Shown piece by piece: positions 1 through 5,856 of a DNA stretch of 8,395 bases. Position 1 is the first letter of the stretch; every line of letters starts with the position of its first letter. Under the pieces are notes generated by a model. It did no database searches. It was given only the letters and a program-made list of their open reading frames with translations, and was not told the origin of the DNA. Origin of the DNA: a bacterium (GTDB lineage: Bacteria; Elusimicrobiota; Elusimicrobia; Elusimicrobiales; UBA9959); contig JAKAMO010000104.1 of the NCBI GenBank assembly GCA_021812825.1, positions 1 through 8,395 on the forward strand, read 5' to 3'. A program made the position numbers and the translations under genes.

Positions 1-6
1 AGTGAG

Positions 7-20
7 GCCTCCCGGGAGGC
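7..20. repeat. 14-bp perfect palindrome
   Basis: The sequence GCCTCCCGGGAGGC is its own reverse complement. With no loop it is less likely to form an RNA hairpin than to be a dimeric protein-binding site or a chance GC-rich palindrome. It lies at the extreme left edge, so its relation to any upstream gene cannot be seen. Confidence 0.4.
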
Positions 21-139
21 GCCACGAATAACAGAAAGTCTCGTGTCCAGGGAAATACGGCACCTATGCGGAGATAAAAGGAGTGAGCCGGAAAAGAGAC
101 CGGAGGACTTGACACCTCACATAACAGTATTGTGTCCCC

Positions 140-166
140 GGATTTCGCGGATTTCGGCGATTTCAG
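140..166. repeat. Three tandem 9-nt repeats around GATTTC
   Basis: Three consecutive 9-nt units (140-148, 149-157, 158-166) share the core GATTTC, reading GGATTTCGC, GGATTTCGG and CGATTTCAG. The period of nine is close to one helical turn, so a regulator could bind the units on nearly the same face of the DNA. Short-period slippage is an equally plausible origin. The array lies about 190 bp upstream of the ABC ATPase start. Confidence 0.4.
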
Positions 167-300
167 GGCGCAAAGGCGCGCCGGAATAGTTGGAGGGGTG
201 ACGCACGGACCGTTTTTCCGGGACAGCCGCGTAAGGTGAACGGCAGGCACGCATCTCGCCAGCCTAGCAGGGGATGGGTGGAGCGGCTGGACCGGGGAAA

Positions 301-327
301 CGGTTCGGGCGGCAGGACCCCGAACCG
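301..327 (+). promoter_or_regulatory. 9-bp stem-loop in the leader of the ABC ATPase gene
   Basis: CGGTTCGGG (301-309) pairs perfectly with CCCGAACCG (319-327) around a 9-nt loop. It ends 17 nt before the probable ribosome-binding site GAGG (345-348) and 29 nt before the ATG at 357. No T-run follows it, so it does not look like an intrinsic terminator. It could be a leader structure that affects translation or RNA stability. Pairing is read from the sequence; the role is inferred. Confidence 0.4.
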
Positions 328-356
328 GCATTCGGCGAAAGGTTGAGGCACTGTTT

Positions 357-1055
357 ATGGACAAAGACAACGTTATAGAGACTAAAGGGGTCACGAAGAC
401 GTACCAGAGCGGGGAGGTGAAGGTGCACGCGCTGCACCCGGTGGACCTGACCATCGCCCGCGGCGAGTTCACCGCCATAGCCGGCCCCAGCGGCTCCGGC
501 AAGACAACCCTCCTCAACATCATCAGCGGCCTCGACGCCACCTCCTCCGGCAGGGTGCGCCTCGCCGGGCGCGAGATAAGCTCGATGAGCCAGTCCGAGC
601 TCTCTGACTTCCGCCGCGACCACATAGGCTTCATCTTCCAGGCCTACAACCTGATACCCGTGCTGACCGTGGGCGAGAACATAGAGTACGTGATGCTGCT
701 GCGCGGCGTGCCCGCCGGGGAGCGGGCCGCCAGGGTCAAACGCATACTGGAGGAAGTGGGCCTCTCCGGCAAGCAGGGCCGCTTCCCGTCGCAGCTCTCC
801 GGCGGCCAGCAGCAACGCGTGGCCATAGCGCGCGCGATGGTCTCCGGCCCGGACATCATACTGGCCGACGAGCCCACCGCCAACCTGGACTCCGCCACCG
901 GCGCCGGCCTGATGGACATGATGCGCGAGCTCAACGAGAAGCGCGGCATGACCTTCCTGTTCTCCACCCACGACAGGATGATAATGGACAAATCCACGCG
1001 CCTGATCACGCTGAAGGACGGGCATATAGAATCCGACTCTCTCAAGCACAAATGA
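357..1055 (+). CDS. ABC transporter ATP-binding protein, LolD/MacB type
   Basis: This is a 232-residue, single-domain ABC ATPase that would sit on the inner face of the cytoplasmic membrane and power a permease. All nucleotide-binding motifs are present: Walker A GPSGSGKTT (43-51), Q-loop Gln95, signature LSGGQQQR (147-154), Walker B IILADEP (167-173), D-loop NLD (176-178) and H-loop His205. Length and wording (GFIFQAYNLIPVLTVGEN, ADEPTANLD) match the LolD/MacB/FtsE-like group, which extracts lipoproteins or drives mechanotransmission rather than importing nutrients. The ATG at 357 has a GAGG (345-348) eight bases upstream. The stop overlaps the next start (ATGA, 1052-1055), so it is translationally coupled to an outer-membrane barrel protein. 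No FtsX/LolC-type permease follows; one could lie before the window. The exact substrate cannot be assigned. Confidence 0.93.
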   Translation: MDKDNVIETKGVTKTYQSGEVKVHALHPVDLTIARGEFTAIAGPSGSGKTTLLNIISGLDATSSGRVRLAGREISSMSQSELSDFRRDHIGFIFQAYNLIPVLTVGENIEYVMLLRGVPAGERAARVKRILEEVGLSGKQGRFPSQLSGGQQQRVAIARAMVSGPDIILADEPTANLDSATGAGLMDMMRELNEKRGMTFLFSTHDRMIMDKSTRLITLKDGHIESDSLKHK

Positions 1056-2281
1056 GAAAGCCGCCGCTAGCCTTCGCCCTGCTGCTGGCCGCCAGTCCCG
1101 CGGCCGCGGCGGACCTGTCGCTGAAGGGCTTTCTGAAAACGTACCTCTATTCCACGGCGCCCGCCGCGGTGCGCGGCCTGCCGGGCCGGCCTGACGGAGC
1201 CTACGCCGCCAGCGAGACCAAGTTGCGGCTGAAGGCCTACTGGGACGGCGGCGGTCCGCTGAAGGCCGAGGCCGCCTACGAGCTCGCCTACGACTCGCGC
1301 GAAAAGGCCCTGGCCGCCGCCAGGCCGCTCGCGGCCGGCTACGGCTACAGGGTATCCGATCCGGCGCCCATCCTCGCCCCCGCTTCCGGGGGCGAGACCG
1401 CCGCTGCCGTCCTTATACAGAACCTGGACCGGGCCTTCATCACCTGGTCTCCGCCCGCGTTCGACCTGTACGCCGGCCGCCAGCCCCTGGCTTTCGGCTC
1501 CGGCCGCACGGTTAACCCGACGGACGTGCTGGCCCCCTACCCCTACGGCACGATAGACACCGAGGAGCGCCGGGGGGTGGACGCCCTCAGGCTGAAGCGC
1601 CCGCTGGGCGAGATGGGCGAGCTGGACGCGGGCTGGCTGCCGGGAAAGGACTGGTCCCGGACCGACGGCGCCGCCTACCTGCGGGCGCGGAACACCTTCG
1701 GCGGCAGCGACCTCACGGCCATAGCCGCGGCCTTCCGCGGCAACCTGATGGCAGGCGGGGACCTGGAACGCGACATAGGCGGCGCTACCTTCCGCGCCGA
1801 GGCGGCCCAGGTCTGGGCCGGCAGCTTCCAGACCCGCGTGCCGGGCGACGATTTCCTGCGGCTGACAGCGGGAGCGGAGTACAACTTCCCTCTGCTGGGC
1901 GGCCTGGACTCCTGGCTTGAGTACCACTATAACGAAGCCGGCAAGGACAAGCCGGCGGACTACCCCTCTCTGGCCGCCAGGACGGCCTACCGGGAGGCCA
2001 ACGTCTACCTGCTGGGCAGGCATTACCTGTCCTGCGGCGCCGGGGCGCAGCTCTCACCGCTGGTCTCGGCTTCGGCCGGCCTGATGGTCAACCTGGGGGA
2101 CGGGTCCTTTTACGCCCTGCCCTCCGCCGAGTGGAACGCCGCCGAGAACCTCTACCTCTCGACCGGAGCACTGCTTCCGTACGGGCCGCGGGCGCGCCTG
2201 AGCGGCTTCGCCTCCCGCCCGGCCTCCGAGTTCGGCCTCTACGACCGTTCCTTCTACCTGTCCCTGAGGAAGTATTTTTAG
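1052..2281 (+). CDS. Putative outer-membrane beta-barrel (porin-like) protein
   Basis: This is a 409-residue protein of unassigned function. Residues 1-20 form a clear signal peptide: basic start MRKP, a hydrophobic core, and an alanine-rich end with likely cleavage before Asp21. The rest is rich in alternating polar/aromatic stretches and Gly/Tyr/Trp, with no further membrane helix. The protein ends in ...SLRKYF; a terminal Phe preceded by alternating residues is the usual BAM-complex targeting signal. In the middle, AGRQPLAFGSG (141-151) followed by NPTD (155-158) resembles the GRQ...G...NPTD segment seen in DUF1302/porin-like barrels. It starts inside the stop codon of the ABC ATPase gene, so the two products probably act together across the envelope, for example in lipid or lipoprotein export. 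That role is inferred from context only. Confidence 0.8.
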   Translation: MRKPPLAFALLLAASPAAAADLSLKGFLKTYLYSTAPAAVRGLPGRPDGAYAASETKLRLKAYWDGGGPLKAEAAYELAYDSREKALAAARPLAAGYGYRVSDPAPILAPASGGETAAAVLIQNLDRAFITWSPPAFDLYAGRQPLAFGSGRTVNPTDVLAPYPYGTIDTEERRGVDALRLKRPLGEMGELDAGWLPGKDWSRTDGAAYLRARNTFGGSDLTAIAAAFRGNLMAGGDLERDIGGATFRAEAAQVWAGSFQTRVPGDDFLRLTAGAEYNFPLLGGLDSWLEYHYNEAGKDKPADYPSLAARTAYREANVYLLGRHYLSCGAGAQLSPLVSASAGLMVNLGDGSFYALPSAEWNAAENLYLSTGALLPYGPRARLSGFASRPASEFGLYDRSFYLSLRKYF

Positions 2282-2310
2282 CCCTTTTCACGCGCTTTAA
2301 AGGCTTTATT

Positions 2311-2322
2311 TATTATAAAATA
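2311..2322 (+). promoter_or_regulatory. AT-rich promoter-like box upstream of mtnP
   Basis: In the 120-bp gap after the barrel gene, the run TATTATAAAATA stands out in otherwise GC-rich DNA and contains -10-like hexamers (TATTAT 2311-2316, TATAAA 2314-2319, TAAAAT 2316-2321). No good -35 box is found at 16-18 bp. Transcription from here would give an mtnP leader of about 75 nt. It is the best candidate promoter for the genes from mtnP onward. Confidence 0.45.
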
Positions 2323-2345
2323 CAGGGATAGTGGCGGGACGGCCC

Positions 2346-2360
2346 CCGGAAGGCCTCCGG
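2346..2360 (+). promoter_or_regulatory. Small stem-loop in the mtnP leader
   Basis: CCGGA (2346-2350) pairs with TCCGG (2356-2360) around the loop AGGCC. It lies between the AT-rich box and the ribosome-binding site AGGAG (2392-2396). The stem is only 5 bp and such stems are common in GC-rich DNA. No SAM or other known riboswitch core was recognised here. Confidence 0.2.
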
Positions 2361-2401
2361 TCAAGGACTTCTCATATTTCGACCGTAAGGCAGGAGAACT
2401 A

Positions 2402-3262
2402 ATGGCTAACAAAGTTCTGGCGGAAATAGGCGTGATCGGCGGTACGGGCCTGTACGCCATGCAGGAACTCAAGATCCTCAGGGAAATAACGGTCAAAACC
2501 CCGTTCGGGGACCCCTCCGACAAGATCATCCTGGGCTCCATCTCCGGCATAAAGGTAGCCTTCCTCCCCCGCCACGGCCGCAAGCATCACCTGCTCCCCG
2601 GTGAGATAAACCAGCGGGCCAATATGTGGGCCCTGAAGTCCATAGGCGTGAGGACCATCCTCTCCGCCAGCGCCGTGGGCTCGCTGAAGGAGAAGCTCGC
2701 CCCCACCCATTTCGTGTTCCCCGACCAGTTCGTGGACAGGACCAAGGGCCGCCCTTCCACCTTCTTCGGCGGCGGCATTGTCGGCCACGTGCCGATGGCC
2801 GAACCGTTCTGCATGGGCGTCTCCGACATGATGTACGGGGAGGCCGTCAAGCTGGGCATAAAGGCTCACAAGGGCGGCACCTATATCTGCATGGAGGGCC
2901 CCGGCTTCTCCACGAAGGCGGAGTCCGAGTTCCACCGCAGGATGGGCTACGACATCATAGGCATGACGATGGCCACCGAGGCCAAGCTGGCCCGCGAGGC
3001 CGGCTTCCACTACGCCCCCGTCTCTCTTGTCACCGACTACGACTGCTGGAAGGAAGGCGAGGAAGTGGACCAGCACCAGGTCTCCGAGACCATGCATAAG
3101 AACATCGGCAACATCCGCCGCCTGCTGGTGAAGGCGCTGCCGCTGGTGGCGAAGGCCGGCTGCCGCAACGCCTGCCCGTCCTTCTCCAAGAACTCCCTGC
3201 TGACGCACCGGGACAACTTCCCGCCCAAGACCTATAAAAAGCTCGAGCTGATACTGGGATAA
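2402..3262 (+). CDS. mtnP: S-methyl-5'-thioadenosine phosphorylase
   Basis: This 286-residue cytosolic enzyme splits methylthioadenosine with phosphate into adenine and methylthioribose-1-phosphate, recycling the by-product of polyamine or other SAM-dependent synthesis. The family motifs appear in order: IGVIGGTGLY (9-18) with the phosphate loop, FLPRHGRKHH (54-63, phosphate Arg57/His58), SASAVGSL (88-95), FPDQFVDRT (106-114), MEGPGFSTKAES (164-175), IIGMT (185-189) and TDYDCW (211-216). The Asp pair in TDYD selects 6-aminopurines and separates MTA phosphorylases from inosine/guanosine PNPs. The C-terminal Cys254/Cys258 resemble the cysteine motif of hexameric archaeal-type enzymes. Gly168 replaces the usual Arg in GPRFS. 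The ATG at 2402 has AGGAG five bases upstream. Only three bases separate its stop from cdd. Confidence 0.92.
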   Translation: MANKVLAEIGVIGGTGLYAMQELKILREITVKTPFGDPSDKIILGSISGIKVAFLPRHGRKHHLLPGEINQRANMWALKSIGVRTILSASAVGSLKEKLAPTHFVFPDQFVDRTKGRPSTFFGGGIVGHVPMAEPFCMGVSDMMYGEAVKLGIKAHKGGTYICMEGPGFSTKAESEFHRRMGYDIIGMTMATEAKLAREAGFHYAPVSLVTDYDCWKEGEEVDQHQVSETMHKNIGNIRRLLVKALPLVAKAGCRNACPSFSKNSLLTHRDNFPPKTYKKLELILG

Positions 3263-3265
3263 GAC

Positions 3266-3706
3266 ATGGTGAAGAAAACCGCAGGCAGGAAAGAGCGCGC
3301 CAACTGGAAGCCGCGCCTGATAGAGGCGGCGAAGTCGGCGCAGAAGAAGGCCTACTGCCCCTATTCCCGCTACCCGGTCGGCGCGGCCGTGCTGACCGAT
3401 TCCGGCCGGCTCTACACCGGCTGCAACGTGGAGAACGCCTCGTTCGGGCTGGCGATGTGCGCCGAGCGCGTGGCCATCTTCAAGGCCGTCAGCCACGGCG
3501 ACAAGAAGATCAAGGCGGTCTGCGTGGCGGCCAAGTCCGCCAAGCCCTGCGGCGCCTGCCGGCAGGTGATAATAGAATTCGCCCCCAAGGACGCGGACAT
3601 AATCTACGTGGACTGGTTCCCGATGGCCAAGAAGCAGAAAGTGACCTACACCAAGGCCGGCAAGCTGCTGCCGCAGGCCTTCGACCCCTCGGAAGCGGGA
3701 TTGTAA
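3266..3706 (+). CDS. cdd: Cytidine deaminase (homotetrameric type)
   Basis: This 146-residue enzyme of pyrimidine salvage converts cytidine or deoxycytidine to uridine or deoxyuridine using one zinc ion. The zinc ligands are Cys65 in MCAER and Cys95/Cys98 in PCGACRQV; Glu67 is the proton-shuttling residue, and Asn54/Glu56 (CNVEN) bind ribose. Three Cys ligands and the short length indicate the tetrameric class rather than the dimeric E. coli class. CPYSRYPVGAA (31-41) matches the N-terminal family motif. The stretch before PCGAC (AAKSAKPCGAC) is about three residues shorter than in the Bacillus enzyme as I recall it. The N-terminus carries about 13 extra Lys/Arg-rich residues. The start lies three bases after the mtnP stop with a weak GGGA upstream, so translation is probably coupled. 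Confidence 0.93.
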   Translation: MVKKTAGRKERANWKPRLIEAAKSAQKKAYCPYSRYPVGAAVLTDSGRLYTGCNVENASFGLAMCAERVAIFKAVSHGDKKIKAVCVAAKSAKPCGACRQVIIEFAPKDADIIYVDWFPMAKKQKVTYTKAGKLLPQAFDPSEAGL

Positions 3707-3726
3707 AATTTACTGGAGGTGCATTT

Positions 3727-4104
3727 ATGGACGTGAAAACCCTTACCAAGATCACCAAGTGGATGGAATCCACCGACCTAGAGGAGATAACCTGGAGGAG
3801 CGGGGACGACAAGATCTCGCTGAAGCTGAACAACAGCCCGGAGCACAACGCCTCCATCGCGTCCTCGATGGAGCCCGTGCTCTCGCCTTCGATAGGCATA
3901 TTCCGCTTCGCCCGCCCGGGCAAGACCAACCACCTTAAGGAAGGCTCCTCGATGAAGGCCGGCCAGGAGCTCGGCGTCGTGGAGGTGGGCAAGGAGTTCA
4001 AGAGCGTGCAGGCGCCCGGCGACGGCCTGCTGAAGATCATCTCGATATCCGACGGCAAGCCCGTGGAATACGGCCAGCCGCTGTTCTTCTTCGAACCCAA
4101 GTAG
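3727..4104 (+). CDS. accB: Biotin carboxyl carrier protein of acetyl-CoA carboxylase, with altered biotin motif
   Basis: This 125-residue AccB-type carrier would deliver carboxybiotin from AccC to the carboxyltransferase in malonyl-CoA synthesis. Residues 1-35 match the AccB N-terminal domain (MDVKTLTKITKWMEST...). A short linker (about 36-48) replaces the long Pro/Ala linker, which explains the length below E. coli's 156. The C-terminal biotinyl fold spans about 49-125, from EPVLSPSIGIF, through a thumb-like insertion RPGKTNHL (63-70), to DGKPVEYGQPLFFFEP. At the biotin site the family reads E-A-M-K-M; here residues 86-90 are E-V-G-K-E. The acceptor position Lys89 is kept but both flanking methionines are lost. 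The fold assignment is firm; whether it is biotinylated is open. The ATG at 3727 has GGAGG (3715-3719) seven bases upstream; a longer upstream reading frame overlaps cdd and is not used. Confidence 0.85.
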   Translation: MDVKTLTKITKWMESTDLEEITWRSGDDKISLKLNNSPEHNASIASSMEPVLSPSIGIFRFARPGKTNHLKEGSSMKAGQELGVVEVGKEFKSVQAPGDGLLKIISISDGKPVEYGQPLFFFEPK

Positions 4105-4120
4105 CCGCTGCCCTCCGCGT

Positions 4121-4140
4121 CCCGGCCGCCCGCGGCCGGG
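4121..4140 (+). promoter_or_regulatory. 9-bp GC-only hairpin between accB and the zinc-ribbon gene
   Basis: CCCGGCCGC (4121-4129) pairs perfectly with GCGGCCGGG (4132-4140) across two bases (4130-4131), so in RNA the top pair would open to a 4-nt loop. No T-run follows, so it is not a standard intrinsic terminator. It begins 16 nt after the accB stop and ends 16 nt before the next ATG, a place suited to setting the amount of downstream transcript or protecting the accB message 3' end. The structure is clear; the function is inferred. Confidence 0.5.
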
Positions 4141-4156
4141 CGACGGGCGCCCATAC

Positions 4157-5839
4157 ATGAGCTCCAAGCCATCTATCGTCAAGTGTCCAAAGTGCGGCAG
4201 CCAGCCGAACATCATCACGGACACCTGCATGAACTGCGGCTCCAAGCTCGAGAAGATCTGCGGCGAGTGCGGCGCCTCCGTGGTTGTGGAGAAGAACTAC
4301 TGCGACAAGTGCGGCTCCGTGCTGGCCCTGCAGCCGCCGCCCAGGCCCGAGGCGCCGGAACCACCGCCGCCGCCGGCGCCGGAGAAGCGCGGCTTCAGCC
4401 TGGAGATGGAGTCCATACAGGATACCGTATCCGAAAGGGCGACCTCTTTCCGCCGCAAGATCACGGAACCGCCGCCGGCCTCCGCGGCGCCGGATCCCGC
4501 GCCTTCCAAGCCTGCCGCTCCGGCCCGGGAGCCCAAGGGCGGCGGCAGCGTTCTCAGCCCGGATTCCGCCCGCCTGATGAAAGAGGCGCCGCTGCCCAAG
4601 CCGGTCAAGCAGCCTCTGGTAAAAAGGCTGACCGGCGCCCTGATCACCGCGCTGCTGCTGGGCGTGCTGGGGGCTATACTCTACATGATAGTGGCGCCCT
4701 CCCTGCCCAAGCTGCGCCTGGTCATGACGGCCAAGTCGTACCTTTCCTACATCTCCGAGGGCAAGTTCGAGAAGGCCTACGGCCTGCTCTCCACCAATTC
4801 CAAAGCGGCCTGTTCGCTGGAGGAATACCTCAAGAACAGCTCCGACTACTACGCCAAGGCCCCGAAGTGGCAGTTCAAGGACGTCGAGGTCTTCGCGATG
4901 ACCAGCGACTCGGCGATGATCCGCTACATGCTCAAGGAGGGCAACGCGGACTGGAAGTACGACTTCATCTCCTTCGTGCGGGAGAACAACCGCTGGACCC
5001 GCCCCTACATCTGGGTGCTGTTCCAGCCCATAGACGACGCGCTCAAGCGCCACGACTTCCCGCAGGCCCTGTTCCTGGCCCAGAAGCTTTACCTGACGGA
5101 CCCGGTGGACCCGCGCACCTCCGCCTACCTCTGCGATGCCGAGTTCTTCATGGGCCTGCACGAGAAGTCCGTGGACTCCTGCAAGCGCACGATAGACAAC
5201 GCGGCCATCTACCCCGTAGGCTACACCAGCGACGAGCTCTTCCAGTACAACTCGCATTACGCCGACAGCCTGCGCTTCCTGCAGCGCGACCGCGTGGCCC
5301 TGCAGGAGTACGACAAGCTGCTCAAATGGCCCGGCGCCACGCCCGACCAGCTCTGCCCGGTGCACCTGAACCGCGCGGATTCCTTCGTCTACCTGAAGGA
5401 ATACGACCGCGCCCTAAAGGCGCTCATGGAAGCTTCCAATCTCTGCACGCAGAGCCCGGCCAAGGAGTCCACGCAGACCCGGCTTTACTACATGAGCGGC
5501 TCGGCCGGCCCGGCCGCCGTGGCCTTCGCCCAGAAATCCCGCTTCCAGCCCGGCAAGCCCCCCATAGGCGAGTTCCGCAAAAAAGAGCTGGCGGACCTGA
5601 AGGCGAAGCTGGGCCCCAGGAACGCCAAGTACCTGCCCAGGGACCAGTGGATGGCCGTGCACGTGGCCGGGCCGGAATACCGCGTCTTCCTGCGCCAGGA
5701 GGCCCTCAGCCCCAGGACGAGGAAGCCGGAGGCGCAGACCCTCTACACTTTTCTGATAAACCTCTGGACCGGCAGGGCGGCGGTGGAGAAGGCCCCCGGC
5801 CAGGATAAGCCCGGCGAGTTGACGCCGGAAGGCAAATAG
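4157..5839 (+). CDS. Membrane protein with double zinc ribbon and periplasmic NTF2-like/TPR region, function unknown
   Basis: This 560-residue protein is not one I can name. Residues 10-52 form a double zinc ribbon with four CxxC pairs (Cys10/13, 24/27, 35/38, 49/52). A Pro/Ala-rich, probably disordered linker (about 58-150) follows. One membrane helix spans about 158-180, preceded by Lys/Arg (KQPLVKR), so the ribbon should be cytoplasmic and the rest periplasmic. Residues 187-285 resemble DUF4878/NTF2-like folds (TAKSYLSYISEGKFEKAYGL). Residues about 294-435 look like TPR helices (for example HLNRADSFVYLKEYDRALKA). Five cysteines lie beyond the helix. It sits between accB and accC on the same strand, 17 bp before accC, which suggests co-expression. 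No strong ribosome-binding site precedes the ATG at 4157, but the zinc ribbon begins only nine residues in, which favours this start. Confidence 0.85.
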   Translation: MSSKPSIVKCPKCGSQPNIITDTCMNCGSKLEKICGECGASVVVEKNYCDKCGSVLALQPPPRPEAPEPPPPPAPEKRGFSLEMESIQDTVSERATSFRRKITEPPPASAAPDPAPSKPAAPAREPKGGGSVLSPDSARLMKEAPLPKPVKQPLVKRLTGALITALLLGVLGAILYMIVAPSLPKLRLVMTAKSYLSYISEGKFEKAYGLLSTNSKAACSLEEYLKNSSDYYAKAPKWQFKDVEVFAMTSDSAMIRYMLKEGNADWKYDFISFVRENNRWTRPYIWVLFQPIDDALKRHDFPQALFLAQKLYLTDPVDPRTSAYLCDAEFFMGLHEKSVDSCKRTIDNAAIYPVGYTSDELFQYNSHYADSLRFLQRDRVALQEYDKLLKWPGATPDQLCPVHLNRADSFVYLKEYDRALKALMEASNLCTQSPAKESTQTRLYYMSGSAGPAAVAFAQKSRFQPGKPPIGEFRKKELADLKAKLGPRNAKYLPRDQWMAVHVAGPEYRVFLRQEALSPRTRKPEAQTLYTFLINLWTGRAAVEKAPGQDKPGELTPEGK

Positions 5840-5856
5840 TTGATCTTGGAGGCAAC

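Larger units (their letters stand above)
1..356. other. Upstream non-coding region with inverted and direct repeats
   Basis: No convincing protein gene is seen on either strand. On the + strand, frame 1 is open from the window edge to a TAG at 187-189, but its third codon positions are not GC-rich as in the genes downstream, so it is probably not coding. The stretch holds a 14-bp palindrome (7-20), three 9-nt direct repeats (140-166), a 6-bp stem pairing 259-264 with 285-290, and a 9-bp stem-loop (301-327). No tRNA, RNase P, SRP or tmRNA signature could be matched. It is most simply the leader and promoter region of the ABC ATPase gene, perhaps joined to the tail of a structured RNA that begins before the window. 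Confidence 0.5.

Noticed and set aside
109..133. TTGACA (109-114) with TATTGT (128-133) as a promoter for the ABC ATPase gene
   Set aside because: The -35 match is perfect but the spacer is only 13 bp and the -10 is weak (four of six); no better -10 lies at 16-18 bp.
1..189. Open + strand frame from the window edge to TAG at 187, as the tail of an upstream gene
   Set aside because: Third positions are not GC-rich, ATA/ACA/CGA/AGT codons are mixed without the local pattern, and no domain or motif is recognisable.
163..351. 62-residue minus-strand reading frame
   Set aside because: Composition is Arg/Pro-rich as expected of antisense GC-rich DNA, with no motif and no ribosome-binding site.
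2323..2401. SAM-type riboswitch upstream of mtnP
   Set aside because: The pathway would make it plausible, but no SAM riboswitch core motif is seen and only one 5-bp stem is present.
3457..3726. Upstream extension of accB to an ATG at 3457
   Set aside because: The extension lies wholly in another frame over cdd and its translation is Arg/Gly-rich noise; ATG 3727 has an ideal GGAGG and begins exactly at the AccB N-terminal domain.
4183..5808. 541-residue + strand frame overlapping the zinc-ribbon gene
   Set aside because: It is an out-of-frame shadow with Arg/Gly/Pro/Ala-rich composition; the other frame contains the four CxxC pairs and a proper membrane helix.
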